A stretch of DNA of 58,483 nt from UBA2144 sp964506185 (GCA_964506185.1 CAZDKL010000005.1:1-58483), one strand, 5' to 3'; positions 14,742-22,755 are shown, counted from the first letter of the stretch. Notes: generated from the sequence alone by a model not told the origin. Made by a program: numbers and translations.

Positions 14742-16844
14742 ATGCTCTGCAGAGTCCTTACACGTTCGCGCTCACCCGGAATTGGCAATGGTCTGACCTA
14801 TGATTGCGGGGATTTCAAACTGAAGGAGGGCTCGCACGTTTCAATACCACTCAGAAAAGAAATGGTTGAGGGCATTGTTTTTGAAGTGATGAAGAAGAGA
14901 AAGGAAGAAGATTTTGACATCAAGAATGTCGAGGAGGTTTTTGCTGACTCCCCTCTTCTAAACTCAGCACAACTCAAAACGCTTAAATGGATGAGCGATT
15001 ATTATCTCTGCTCACTCAGACAAGCGCTCCGAGTGTGGCTCCCCACTCCAACCTGGAAAAAGCTTAAACCCGAAAATGAACTTTACTTCAAGCTAGTTGA
15101 TCCAAGTATTCCAAAACGAGGAGTTAATCAGCAAATGATTGTTGAGTATTTGCGAGATAAAGACTTCGTCCCACTTTCACAGATTAAAGATGAGATTAAT
15201 GTATCTGGTTCGAGTTTGAAGAAGTTAGCAGATAAAGGAAGACTTAAGATGGAAGAACGTGAAGAAACATACAGCTCAGATAAACCCGAGATTAATGAAC
15301 CTAATCTGACATCAGCGCAGACTTCAGCTTACAAACAAATTAAAAAAACTGATAAGCCTTCACTTCTCTTTGGAATAACCTCAAGCGGAAAGACAGAAAT
15401 CTATGCTCAGTTTATTTCTGAAACTGTCAGCTCAGGTAAACAGGCAATACTTCTGGTTCCAGAAATTTTGCTGACCGAACATTGCATTCACAGATTTGAA
15501 GAACTACTCGGAGCTGAGCACATTGCAGTAGTTCACAGTCGGCTTACTTTAGCTCAGAGGAGGCGCATCTGGACCAAGATCCACAATGGTGGAATATCGC
15601 TTGTAATCGGCTCTAGAAGCGCATTGTTTGCCCCTCTGCCTGACTTGGGACTCGTCATAATTGACGAAGAGCATGAATGGACTTATAAGAATGAACAAAG
15701 TCCGCGATATCACGCACGGGAAACTGCAGTAAAACTTTGTGAGTATTCTGGAGCTAAGTTGATACTTGGCACTGCAACCCCTTCACTTGAGTCTTGGGCC
15801 AGAGCCAAGTCGGACGAATATGAATTCGTCAGACTCGCTGAGCGATACCAAGATCAACCACTACCAAAAGTCAGAGTAATTGATCTGGCTGAAGCTGACT
15901 TCGGATCACTTTACCCATTCACTCCCCCACTTCTTGATGCAATCGAAGACAGAATCAAAAAGGGTGAGCAGTCAGTATTATTTATAAACAGGAGAGGCGT
16001 GTCATCGAGCTTAATGTGTCTGGACTGTAGACGCAGAATCGTATCTCCCGAATCCAATCTTCCTTTCACAGTTCACAAAGACTATCGCGGGAATCCATAT
16101 TTGCTTGATCACACTTCCGGACTTCGCGGAGAAGTTCCTTCTGTGTGCCCATCATGTGATTCAGTACGTCTTCATGCAGTAGGAGCCGGTACGCAAAAAA
16201 TCGAAGAGATTCTAAATAGCCAATTTCCAAATGCAAGATTACTAAGAGCCGACAGTGATACTCTCACTCATCCGGAACATATGAGGTTGCTACTTAAGAA
16301 AATGAGAGAAGGGCAGGCTGACATTCTTTTGGGCACACAGTCAGTAGTTAAAGGCCTTGATCTTCCTAACGTAACCTTAGCGGGAGTTTTGGTTGCTGAC
16401 GTGGGGCTTAGCCTCCCGCACTTCCGCGCAGGCGAAAGAATCTTTCAGCTTCTAACCCAGCTGACGGGAAGGTCAGGACGCGCAAAAGATGGCGAAGTAA
16501 TTATCCAAACATTCAGGCCAAACACTCCGGAAGTTAAGCTTGCTGCTGAGCACCGAACTGAGGATTTCTTGGATGAAGAGCTTAAACTTAGAATCCATTC
16601 AGGATATCCGCCTGCAACCAATATGATCAGGCTTATCGTCAGAGAAGATGCTGAGGCGAAAGCCAAAGAGCTCAGGGATAAAATTAAAGCGGAATCTGAC
16701 CTTATTGCGCATGCATCACCTCAATTGTTCGGCGGAGGAAAGACATGGCAAGTTTTGATAAGAGGAACCAAACCTGAGGAGATTTTGAAGAAGTTGGATT
16801 TGAACGGAGTAGTAATAGATGTAGATCCTATCGAAACAGTGTAA
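14742..16844 (+). CDS. priA: Primosomal helicase PriA with a reduced zinc-binding region
   Basis: A 3'-5' helicase that restarts replication at abandoned forks. 700 residues. The N-terminal DNA-binding part (about 1-105) is followed by the helicase core: Walker A GITSSGKT at 211-218 (Ser in place of the usual Gly), DEEH at 308-311, GTATPSLES, and NRRGVSSSL. The zinc region normally carries eight cysteines for two zinc ions. Here only four are present (C426, C429, C469, C472), so one site has been lost. The later motifs GTQKIEE, LLGTQSVVKGLDLPNVTLAG and QLTGRSGRA are intact. The start at 14742 gives a short but plausible N-terminus. Eleven bases separate it from the next gene, so the two are probably co-transcribed. 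Confidence 0.95.
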   Translation: MLCRVLTRSRSPGIGNGLTYDCGDFKLKEGSHVSIPLRKEMVEGIVFEVMKKRKEEDFDIKNVEEVFADSPLLNSAQLKTLKWMSDYYLCSLRQALRVWLPTPTWKKLKPENELYFKLVDPSIPKRGVNQQMIVEYLRDKDFVPLSQIKDEINVSGSSLKKLADKGRLKMEEREETYSSDKPEINEPNLTSAQTSAYKQIKKTDKPSLLFGITSSGKTEIYAQFISETVSSGKQAILLVPEILLTEHCIHRFEELLGAEHIAVVHSRLTLAQRRRIWTKIHNGGISLVIGSRSALFAPLPDLGLVIIDEEHEWTYKNEQSPRYHARETAVKLCEYSGAKLILGTATPSLESWARAKSDEYEFVRLAERYQDQPLPKVRVIDLAEADFGSLYPFTPPLLDAIEDRIKKGEQSVLFINRRGVSSSLMCLDCRRRIVSPESNLPFTVHKDYRGNPYLLDHTSGLRGEVPSVCPSCDSVRLHAVGAGTQKIEEILNSQFPNARLLRADSDTLTHPEHMRLLLKKMREGQADILLGTQSVVKGLDLPNVTLAGVLVADVGLSLPHFRAGERIFQLLTQLTGRSGRAKDGEVIIQTFRPNTPEVKLAAEHRTEDFLDEELKLRIHSGYPPATNMIRLIVREDAEAKAKELRDKIKAESDLIAHASPQLFGGGKTWQVLIRGTKPEEILKKLDLNGVVIDVDPIETV

Positions 16845-16854
16845 GATAGGAGTA

Positions 16855-17598
16855 ATGGCTGACCCAACAACAACCATTCTCACATTCATTGTAGGAATGT
16901 GCGCGAGTTTCGTAGGATCGCAGGTAGGAAGCGGCGCATCGATTGTTGTTCCTGCAATGATAATACTTGGTCTACCCTCGCATTCTTCAATAGCCGTTCA
17001 TAGAGTAGCAACGCTTTTTGGAACGGTTCCGGCACTTAGAAATTACAACAAGGCTCACAAAATCAACTGGAAGTATACGATTCCATTTACATTAATATTT
17101 CTTGTTGGAGGAGTAATTGGCGCGAAATTAATGCTGGAAATTAATGAAGATTTCTTAAGCAGAGCCATTGGATTCGTCATTCTAATCCCACTATTCTTTT
17201 TGTTTTTTGGCGATTTTGGCGTTAAGCATAGAAAGACATCCCATCACATGAAAATTATCGGATACGTCTTTTTGTTTTTCCAATCGATATGGTCAGGAAT
17301 ATTTCCCGGTGGTGGAATGACGATAGTTATTTATATCCTGATCTACTTCTTTGGATTCACGCTGATTGAAGGAAAAGCCACATCAATATTCCCAAAAATA
17401 CTAACTCGTATTGTTGTTATTACCATCTTCATCATTGAAGGAATAGTCGTATGGTCATACGCAATTCCGCTTGGAATCGGTTACATAATTGGATCCCATA
17501 TTGGCTCCAAAACAGCAATTAAGAGAGGAGATCAATGGGTTAGAGTGCTACTTGCTTTTGTAGTATCTGCCTTGTCAGTAAAGCTGATTTTCTTCTAG
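16855..17598 (+). CDS. TSUP family (TauE/SafE-type) membrane transporter
   Basis: 247 residues, about eight membrane segments in two similar halves. The first half has GSQVGSGASIVVPAMIILGL and SSIAVHRVATLFGTVPALRN. The second has WSGIFPGGGMTIVIYILIYF and GKATSIFPKILTRIV. These glycine-rich re-entrant motifs are typical of the family, whose members export sulfite or related organosulfur anions. The substrate cannot be told here. A good ribosome-binding site (AGGAG, 2 bases before ATG) is one of few in the window, and the gene starts 11 bp after priA. Confidence 0.88.
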   Translation: MADPTTTILTFIVGMCASFVGSQVGSGASIVVPAMIILGLPSHSSIAVHRVATLFGTVPALRNYNKAHKINWKYTIPFTLIFLVGGVIGAKLMLEINEDFLSRAIGFVILIPLFFLFFGDFGVKHRKTSHHMKIIGYVFLFFQSIWSGIFPGGGMTIVIYILIYFFGFTLIEGKATSIFPKILTRIVVITIFIIEGIVVWSYAIPLGIGYIIGSHIGSKTAIKRGDQWVRVLLAFVVSALSVKLIFF

Positions 17599-17602
17599 AG
17601 AA

Positions 17603-17692
17603 TATTGGAGTAATGGAATATTGGGATAATGTTTGTATGCCATCATAGATAGCAACAGAGTTCCCAATACTCCAATATTCCATTATTCCAAC
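17603..17692. repeat. Inverted repeat after the TSUP gene
   Basis: TTGGAGTAATGGAATATTGG, then GATAAT, pairs with CCCAATACTCCAATATTCC, then ATTATTCC, across a 30-base spacer. It resembles transcript-end hairpins but lacks a T-run. A TATAAT for the next gene follows at 17702-17707. Confidence 0.7.
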
Positions 17693-17732
17693 TTCTGAGT
17701 GTATAATCTTCTGTATTCTACCCCAATACATA

Positions 17733-18938
17733 ATGAATCGATTTCTAACTGTCCTCATATCCCTCGCAATTCCAATATCTGCATCAGCTGCAGTTTTTCA
17801 GGCAGCAGGTGGTGATGATGAGCTATTTACAGTTTCTGTACCCGTACAGGATGACTTGTACGTTGCAGGCGGCCTTGTGCATGTAAACGAAATGGTCGCA
17901 GGAGATTTGATAATTGCTGGAGGAGAGATAGAAGTATCCGGTGATATTAATCAGGATGTTATTGCTGCTGGCGGGGCTGTGAATCTTAGAGGACACGTTT
18001 TTGATGATGTAAGAGCTGTAGGAGGAGAAATGGAAATCGCAGGCACAGTTGGTGATGACCTGATAATTGCAGGAGGAAATATAAGATTAACTAAGGATGC
18101 AGTTATCGAAGGAGACGCTTATGTGTTTGGAGGACTCCTGATTATTGATGGACTAGTTAAGGGAAACCTGCGAACTGCAGGAGGAGATGTAATACTAACC
18201 GGAAATGTTAACGGAGATATTGATGTTAATTCAGACGCCTTTCAAATCGAAGGAGTTGTTAAGGGTAATGCTCAGGTTATTTCCGAAGAAGCAAAAGTTG
18301 GAGAGAATGCATTTATCGCGGGCGATCTTGAATATTGGATCTCTGATGATAACGAACCTTACGCAAACAAAGTAGGAGGGGCAATCAATTATAATCCTGA
18401 ACTAAGAGCTGTTACGAAAGACATTCTTGAAACAACCGCTAAAGGCGCTTTTAAAGTAGCCCTTATGGCTATCTTTGGTTATTCACTTCTTGCAGCAGCT
18501 CTGTTTATTCTTGTAATGCTTTTGATTACAAAAACATACTTTAACGATTGTTCCATGAAAGCAATTAAGACCCCCGGCAGAAGCGCTCTTATTGGTTTGC
18601 TTTACTTTGTTTGCACACCAGTCATTGGAGTCCTGTTCTTGATCACAGTCATTGGAATCCCAATATCACTCTTTATATTCATGATGTACGGATTCATGAT
18701 CTTCTTCGCTAAGCCACTAACTGCAATAGTCTTGGCCAAGAGTACAGAGATCAGATACAGAAAGAAGAAAAAATGGGGCAAGACGAAAATATTCTTTGTA
18801 TCTTTGGGTTACTTTATTGCACTCAAAGTTATAGGAATAATCCCCGTCATTGGCTGGGTACTGGTACTAATAGGAGTTCTGATCGCCTTTGGAGCAATGC
18901 TGGATACAGACTGGGAGAAGTGGAAGAAGGTATCCTAA
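17733..18938 (+). CDS. Bactofilin-like (polymer-forming) domain protein with C-terminal membrane region
   Basis: 401 residues. A signal peptide occupies about residues 1-20. Residues about 30-200 are a right-handed beta-helix of short repeats: DLYVAGGLVHVNEMVAGDLI, then IAGGEIEVSGDINQDVIAAG, GTVGDDLIIAGG and GLVKGNLRTAGGDVILTGNV, the pattern of the polymer-forming cytoskeletal (bactofilin) family. Residues about 240-395 hold four to five hydrophobic segments. Because a signal peptide precedes it, the beta-helix is probably outside, unlike cytoplasmic bactofilins. This arrangement is seen in bacterial proteins usually labelled polymer-forming cytoskeletal protein. A scaffold or envelope role is inferred. 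It overlaps the convergent trmH-like gene by 4 bp. Confidence 0.85.
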   Translation: MNRFLTVLISLAIPISASAAVFQAAGGDDELFTVSVPVQDDLYVAGGLVHVNEMVAGDLIIAGGEIEVSGDINQDVIAAGGAVNLRGHVFDDVRAVGGEMEIAGTVGDDLIIAGGNIRLTKDAVIEGDAYVFGGLLIIDGLVKGNLRTAGGDVILTGNVNGDIDVNSDAFQIEGVVKGNAQVISEEAKVGENAFIAGDLEYWISDDNEPYANKVGGAINYNPELRAVTKDILETTAKGAFKVALMAIFGYSLLAAALFILVMLLITKTYFNDCSMKAIKTPGRSALIGLLYFVCTPVIGVLFLITVIGIPISLFIFMMYGFMIFFAKPLTAIVLAKSTEIRYRKKKKWGKTKIFFVSLGYFIALKVIGIIPVIGWVLVLIGVLIAFGAMLDTDWEKWKKVS

Positions 18939-19396
18939 GCTTTCTCTTTAACGATTTCATTTAGAGCTATCCCCGTCGCAACAGAAACATTCAATGATTC
19001 TTTTTTGCCCTTCATTGGTATGTGCACAACATCATCACATACTTCCAGGATTTCCTTAGGTACACCTTTAACTTCATGCCCTACGATAAGGCAAATTTTA
19101 TCCGGAGCTACAAAGTCATTTATATTTTGAGCTTTGTCCGTAATTTCCAATCCTACAATCCCCCACCCTTCTTTCTTTAGTTCAGAAATAACTTCAAGAG
19201 GATCTTTATGATGCTTCCACTCTATCCATTCCTCGGCTCCAATTGCAGTCTTACTAATCTCACGACGTGGTGGAGTTGCTGTGTAACCAGTCAGAATAAG
19301 TTTGCATACTCCAAAAGCATCGCAAGTTCTAAAAAATGATCCTACGTTCCATAAAGATCTGATGTTATGTGCGAGAAGGATGACTTGTTTTTCCAT
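18935..19396 (-). CDS. TrmH/SpoU family RNA 2'-O-methyltransferase
   Basis: 153 residues, minimal SPOUT fold without an N-terminal RNA-binding domain. Motif 1 is NIRSLWNVGSFFRTCDAFG, motif 2 is CLIVGHEVKGVPKEIL, and motif 3 is HIPMKGKKESLNVSVATGIA. Together these form the knotted SAM site, with the conserved Asn/Arg, Glu and Ser-Leu-Asn residues all present. The target (tRNA or rRNA position) cannot be told. Its ATG shares one base with the purQ stop (TAATG), which indicates translational coupling to purQ. Confidence 0.92.
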   Translation of the reverse strand: MEKQVILLAHNIRSLWNVGSFFRTCDAFGVCKLILTGYTATPPRREISKTAIGAEEWIEWKHHKDPLEVISELKKEGWGIVGLEITDKAQNINDFVAPDKICLIVGHEVKGVPKEILEVCDDVVHIPMKGKKESLNVSVATGIALNEIVKEKA

Positions 19397-20649
19397 TAGT
19401 TAAGTCGTTCAAGAGAGCTTGAATGCCTGTTTGAGAGTACTTCAAGGAAGCTATTTGTACTAATATCTTGTTCGGTGATTTGCCCTAGCACATAACAAAT
19501 TCCACTTTCTCCACCTTTGCCTAAGTACCCAGCCCCTGTATCTGGATCGTCCTTTCGAATTAATACAGCATCACCTTCTAATGGTGACTGAGTGGATTCT
19601 TCTTTCTTTGCATCAGCATTCCATTTAGATACTTCCCCTCCTCTTTTTATGTATGCAATCTCTTTATTTGGATTGAATAATGAAAGGTGAGAAAGAACTT
19701 CCTTAGGATCTTTATCTCCAAGTGCCAGATACTTCATCTGCTTTAATTTAAGCTCAGGAACTACTCGCCTTGCGGCTTGTTCAACGGTTCGTTCCTCGTT
19801 ATTAACAATAATTGTATCAATAAATATTTCAGTTTCATTCGGATTTCGAATTTCGATTTTTATTTCATTGTCCTCCGCAGGTCTGGATTCGACAGGCTCA
19901 CCACAGGGAAGACCTGTTCTGGTTTCTGTTGCCGATTTATTCTCTATCCATCTCCTCATCGATTCAAAATACTTTCCGCCTTCGGGTGAGCGTTCAGGAT
20001 GCGGCATCAAAGCAATTACATTACCGGCTTGATTGCATATACCTGCAGTTCCAAACATAGCGCCATTAGGACAAATCGGAGCTTCATCGGAAACATTTCC
20101 TTCCATATCACAATAGCTGAATGCAATCTGATCGTTTTGCTTAAGTTCCTCGATTACATCTTTGTCCTTTGTAGTGAATCTTCCTTCCCCATGAGCAACG
20201 GGAACCTGCATCACCCCTTCCCAATCTGATGTTGCACAACGATCTTTTTTACATGTCGGTGTAATCCTTACCCACTTATTCAAAAATCCAACTGCTTTAT
20301 TATCCACAACATTCCACGCAAGACTCATTTTAAGTCCTTGATCTAACGGAATCAGTCCACTCTCAACCAGAACTTGAGCACCGTTACATATTCCGATTAC
20401 AACTTTTCCATTGCCAGCTTCCTCAGAAACAAATTGCATAACAGGATCACGCGCGCTGACCATTCCCGCTCTTCCTCTATCCTCATAACTAAATCCACCA
20501 GGGATAAGATATCCGGAAACTCCATCAAGCTTTTCTTTGGAATCATTCCACTTGAAATATACAGGTTCCATACCTGCTTTCTTGATAGCCCTTATAGACT
20601 CTACTTCGCAGTTATTGCCCGGGAATGATACGACAGCGATCTTAATCAC
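19396..20649 (-). CDS. purQ: PurQ (phosphoribosylformylglycinamidine synthase, glutaminase subunit) with unusual C-terminal extension
   Basis: A class I glutamine amidotransferase that supplies ammonia for the fourth step of purine synthesis. Residues 1-238 are a complete PurQ: FPGNNCE, the nucleophile in GICNGAQVL (Cys88), and MPHPERSPEGG with His217 and Glu219. Family members end here at about 225-240 residues. This protein continues to 417. Residues about 240-275 are a linker encoded by two dispersed hairpin or simple repeats (19838-19916). Residues about 276-417 (FIDTIIVNNEERTVEQAARR onward) are an unrecognised domain. PurS and PurL, its usual partners, are not in the window. The extension could be a PurS substitute or an unrelated gene fused through the repeat, both speculative. 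It overlaps the downstream methyltransferase by one base. Confidence 0.88.
   Translation of the reverse strand: MIKIAVVSFPGNNCEVESIRAIKKAGMEPVYFKWNDSKEKLDGVSGYLIPGGFSYEDRGRAGMVSARDPVMQFVSEEAGNGKVVIGICNGAQVLVESGLIPLDQGLKMSLAWNVVDNKAVGFLNKWVRITPTCKKDRCATSDWEGVMQVPVAHGEGRFTTKDKDVIEELKQNDQIAFSYCDMEGNVSDEAPICPNGAMFGTAGICNQAGNVIALMPHPERSPEGGKYFESMRRWIENKSATETRTGLPCGEPVESRPAEDNEIKIEIRNPNETEIFIDTIIVNNEERTVEQAARRVVPELKLKQMKYLALGDKDPKEVLSHLSLFNPNKEIAYIKRGGEVSKWNADAKKEESTQSPLEGDAVLIRKDDPDTGAGYLGKGGESGICYVLGQITEQDISTNSFLEVLSNRHSSSLERLN
19838..19916. repeat. Two dispersed repeats inserted in frame in purQ
   Basis: At 19878-19916 AGGTCT and AGACCT arms enclose the loop TCGACAGGCTC, the invariant core also found at 50291-50320, 50914-50941 and 56684-56706. 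At about 19838-19858 lies CGGATTTCGAATTTCGA; its sense strand (CGAAATTCGAAATCCG) encodes EIRNP, the same pentapeptide produced by the repeat at 53164-53198. Confidence 0.75.
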
Positions 20650-20685
20650 GTTCTAAATATACCTTAAATCCGACTATATCCTCAA

Positions 20686-21228
20686 CTAAACAGTCATAAC
20701 TTCTTCCTCTTTCTTTTTCATGCTCTCCTCTACCTTATCATTTGCAGCTTTTGTAGCTTTATCCAGCTCCTCTATCAATGTGTACTTTCTATCCTCATCT
20801 GCCTCGCTCTTCACATCATCGTGTACTTCTTGTCTCTGCTGACGTATAGAAATCCTTGCCTCCTCTGCAATACTGCCTACGAGTTTTACCATTTGCGTCC
20901 TTCTCTCCTCGGTCATAGGTGGTAGATTAAGTCTGAGCACTACACCGTCATTAACAGGAGTTGTACCCAAATCTAATAAAGTCAAAGCTTTTTCTATATT
21001 ACCAATAACTGAACGATCCCATGGCTGTACGACAATTGACCTTGCATCCTCAACGGTTATTCCTGCAACAGTTTTCAATGGTTGCATTTGTCCATAAGCA
21101 TCAACCTGAGCATCTTCAACCAACGCAGCATTAGCACGCCCTGTCTGAAGCTTTGCAAACTCGGAATGGAGATGGGCTAAGATCTTTTCAACTTCGGCAT
21201 TGAATGAGTCAATTCTAGGATCAGGCAT
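20686..21228 (-). CDS. frr: Ribosome recycling factor
   Basis: Splits the post-termination ribosome together with EF-G. 180 residues, close to the usual 185. Recognisable family segments: LHSEFAKLQTGRANAALVED, YGQMQPLKTVAGITVEDARS, VQPWDRSVIGNIEKAL, LRLNLPPMTEERRTQMVKLV, and the C-terminal helix ending in EESMKKKEEEVM. The usual neighbour pyrH lies upstream on the same strand, but a 0.46-kb cassette with a four-helix-bundle gene separates the two. Confidence 0.96.
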   Translation of the reverse strand: MPDPRIDSFNAEVEKILAHLHSEFAKLQTGRANAALVEDAQVDAYGQMQPLKTVAGITVEDARSIVVQPWDRSVIGNIEKALTLLDLGTTPVNDGVVLRLNLPPMTEERRTQMVKLVGSIAEEARISIRQQRQEVHDDVKSEADEDRKYTLIEELDKATKAANDKVEESMKKKEEEVMTV

Positions 21229-21232
21229 ATTT

Positions 21233-21259
21233 GAGTGGGTAGTGAGTAGTGTGTAGTGG
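21233..21259. repeat. Repeat bracketing the four-helix-bundle gene (frr side)
   Basis: TGAGTGGGTAGTGAGTAGTG, then TGTAGTG, is the inverse of the copy at 21697-21724. The pair encloses 21277-21642 and nothing else. Confidence 0.8.
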
Positions 21260-21276
21260 GACCTTAGTAGGATACA

Positions 21277-21642
21277 TCAAGTTTCAAGTGTTTGTATCAT
21301 TTTATTGAGCATGCGCATTACCTCGTCCAATAAACTCAAAGCCTTTTTTTGTTTGTCTACTAATCCATAACCTCTCCTTAACGATATTTCAATTTGAGTC
21401 TCCAATTCAGCACCGGATGCATATGCAATCCTCAGAAAATTTGCATAATCCTTACTTGTCCTTCTTCTACTGCCTTCAGCAATATTTGAAGGTATTGATA
21501 CAGCAGACCTCTGCATTTGGTCAACAAGTCTATAATTCTGATGTGATGGAAATTCTTCTGTTAATTCATATATCGAATCAACAAGCTCCATAGCCTTCTT
21601 CCATACGATTAAATCTTTGTACGAATATATTCCAACTGACAT
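21277..21642 (-). CDS. Four-helix-bundle protein (S23 / 23S rRNA intervening-sequence type)
   Basis: 121 residues. The family signature is present: YKDLIVWKKAMELVDSIYEL near the N-terminus, then QMQRSAVSIPSNIAEGSRRR and KDYANFLRIAYASGAELETQ. Relatives are encoded in intervening sequences of 23S rRNA genes and also stand alone in many genomes. They form oligomers of four-helix bundles, and the biological role is not established. Here the gene lies between pyrH and frr, bracketed by inverted copies of the GTGAGTAGTG repeat. That suggests it arrived as a small cassette. Confidence 0.92.
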   Translation of the reverse strand: MSVGIYSYKDLIVWKKAMELVDSIYELTEEFPSHQNYRLVDQMQRSAVSIPSNIAEGSRRRTSKDYANFLRIAYASGAELETQIEISLRRGYGLVDKQKKALSLLDEVMRMLNKMIQTLET

Positions 21643-21696
21643 CAGGTGAACTACCTTACACCATTCTTAGAACTAATACATCATAAATCAAAATAA

Positions 21697-21724
21697 TCTA
21701 CTCACTACACACTACTCACTCATG
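21697..21724. repeat. Repeat bracketing the four-helix-bundle gene (pyrH side)
   Basis: CTACTCACTACACACTACTC, then ACTCATG, runs into the 3' end of pyrH, whose TGA stop overlaps the repeat. It is inverted relative to 21233-21259. Confidence 0.8.
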
Positions 21725-22423
21725 AACAAGAGTCCCTACATCCTCACCTTTGGCCGCCTTGAGCAAATTGGTTCTATCCTTAAAGTTAAACACTCTAATT
21801 GGTAATTTCTGATCTCTGCAAAGGCTGAATGCAGCCTGATCCATGATCTTGAGCTGTTTTTCTAATGCTTCATCATAAGAAAGCTCATCATATTTAACTG
21901 CGTTCTTATGTTCATCAGGATCTTTGTCGTAAACACCGTCAACATTAGTGGCCTTTAGGATCACATCACAATTAAGTTCAGATGCTCTAAGCGCTGCTGC
22001 CGAGTCGGTAGTGAAGAAAGGATTACCGGTTCCTCCGGCACATACAACCACTCTCCCCTTCTCCAGATGTCTGATCGCTCTTCTCCTAAGGTACGGCTCA
22101 GCCAACTGTGGAATATCAATCGCGCTGCATACGCGTGTGAATTGTCCCAGTGATTCTAATCCTGATTGAAGCCCCACGCTGTTCATAATAGTCGCCAACA
22201 TTCCCATTGCATCACTGGAAGTCCTTTCGATTCCGCTTTCTTTTGTATCCCTGTACCTCCAGATATTTCCACCGCCGCAAACCACAACAACCTCAATGCC
22301 CTCATCAGCGACTGCTTTGATTGACTTAGCAACCTCCATCAAAACATCGTGATTCAACCCAAATCCACCGGGCTTGGAAAGTGCCTCTCCGGAAAGCTTG
22401 AGCATTATTCTTTTGTACTTCAT
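21716..22423 (-). CDS. pyrH: Uridylate kinase (UMP kinase)
   Basis: Phosphorylates UMP to UDP in pyrimidine nucleotide synthesis. 235 residues from the ATG at 22423, which gives the canonical MKYKRIMLKLSGEAL start. The longer ORF (nine more codons) would begin upstream of a TATAAT placed 7 bases before this ATG and is unlikely. Family motifs: VVVVCGGGNIWRYRD, DAMGMLATIMNSVGLQSGLE, RRAIRHLEKGRVVVCAGGTG followed by NPFFTTDSAAALRA, and ATNVDGVYDKDP. The C-terminus (LVHE) and the stop abut a dispersed repeat. Confidence 0.96.
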   Translation of the reverse strand: MKYKRIMLKLSGEALSKPGGFGLNHDVLMEVAKSIKAVADEGIEVVVVCGGGNIWRYRDTKESGIERTSSDAMGMLATIMNSVGLQSGLESLGQFTRVCSAIDIPQLAEPYLRRRAIRHLEKGRVVVCAGGTGNPFFTTDSAAALRASELNCDVILKATNVDGVYDKDPDEHKNAVKYDELSYDEALEKQLKIMDQAAFSLCRDQKLPIRVFNFKDRTNLLKAAKGEDVGTLVHE

Positions 22424-22429
22424 CGTAAC

Positions 22430-22435
22430 TATTAT
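22430..22435 (-). promoter_or_regulatory. -10 box of pyrH, leaderless arrangement
   Basis: TATAAT on the minus strand, separated from the pyrH ATG by 7 bases (AGTTACG). No convincing -35 box was found at the right distance. Confidence 0.5.
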
Positions 22436-22466
22436 ACCTATTTCTATCAAAATTATCCACTAATGA

Positions 22467-22528
22467 TGGTACCCCGAGCAGGACTCCCTTCGACTCGTCG
22501 CCCTTAGGCTCCTCGCTCAGGATAAACT
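22467..22528 (-). repeat. Copy of the tRNA-Arg 3' end fused to a hairpin repeat
   Basis: TGGTACCCCGAGCAGGACTC (22467-22486) repeats the tRNA-Arg 3' end at 22579-22598 with one mismatch. Immediately inside it, on the minus strand, is TCCTGAGCGAGGAGCC, two to three variable bases, then GGCGACGAGTCGAAGGGA. The same module with the same junction follows tRNA-Ser at 50914-51033. Confidence 0.8.
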
Positions 22529-22578
22529 TCTCGCCCTGCAGTATTGGACTTAAAGATCCTGTACTTGCTTAATAATCC

Positions 22579-22655
22579 TGGTGCCCCGAGCAGGACTCGA
22601 ACCTGCGACCTACAGCTTAGAAGGCTGTCGCTCTATCCAGTTGAGCTATCGGGGC
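22579..22655 (-). tRNA. tRNA-Arg (TCT)
   Basis: 77 nt. Acceptor GCCCCGA / TCGGGGC, anticodon stem ACAGC / GCTGT around the loop CTTCTAA (TCT, codon AGA), encoded CCA. A TATAAT on the same strand at 22664-22669, 8 bases upstream of the mature 5' end, is a likely -10 box. Confidence 0.95.
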
Positions 22656-22700
22656 TCCTTGTTATTATACACTATTCTTATTATCAATACATATTTTGAC

Positions 22701-22721
22701 TGTATGTACATTGTACATACA
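22701..22721. promoter_or_regulatory. Perfect 21-bp operator-like palindrome
   Basis: TGTATGTACA and TGTACATACA flank a single central T (10-bp arms, no mismatch). It lies 32 bp upstream of the tRNA-Arg -10 box and beyond the 3' end of the small membrane gene at 22772. The short centre argues for a dimeric protein site over an RNA hairpin. Its regulator is unknown. Confidence 0.5.
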
Positions 22722-22728
22722 CTCTTAA

Positions 22729-22755
22729 ACCGCCCCGCTCCAGAGGGGCGGGGCT
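22729..22755 (-). terminator. GC-rich hairpin after the 22772 gene
   Basis: On the minus strand CCCCGCCCCTCTGGAGCGGGG, followed by CGGTTTAAGAG. A strong stem with a short T-tract, 17 bp after the stop codon. Confidence 0.6.

Noticed and set aside
14729..14815. Alternative upstream ATG at 14733 suggesting a frameshifted priA start
   Set aside because: The frame gives a short unrelated peptide, while the frame from 14742 aligns with the PriA N-terminus (DFKLKEGSHVSIPL).
17540..17758. Minus-strand ORF spanning the inverted repeat after the TSUP gene
   Set aside because: It is made of repeat sequence (IMEYWSIG) and overlaps both flanking genes.
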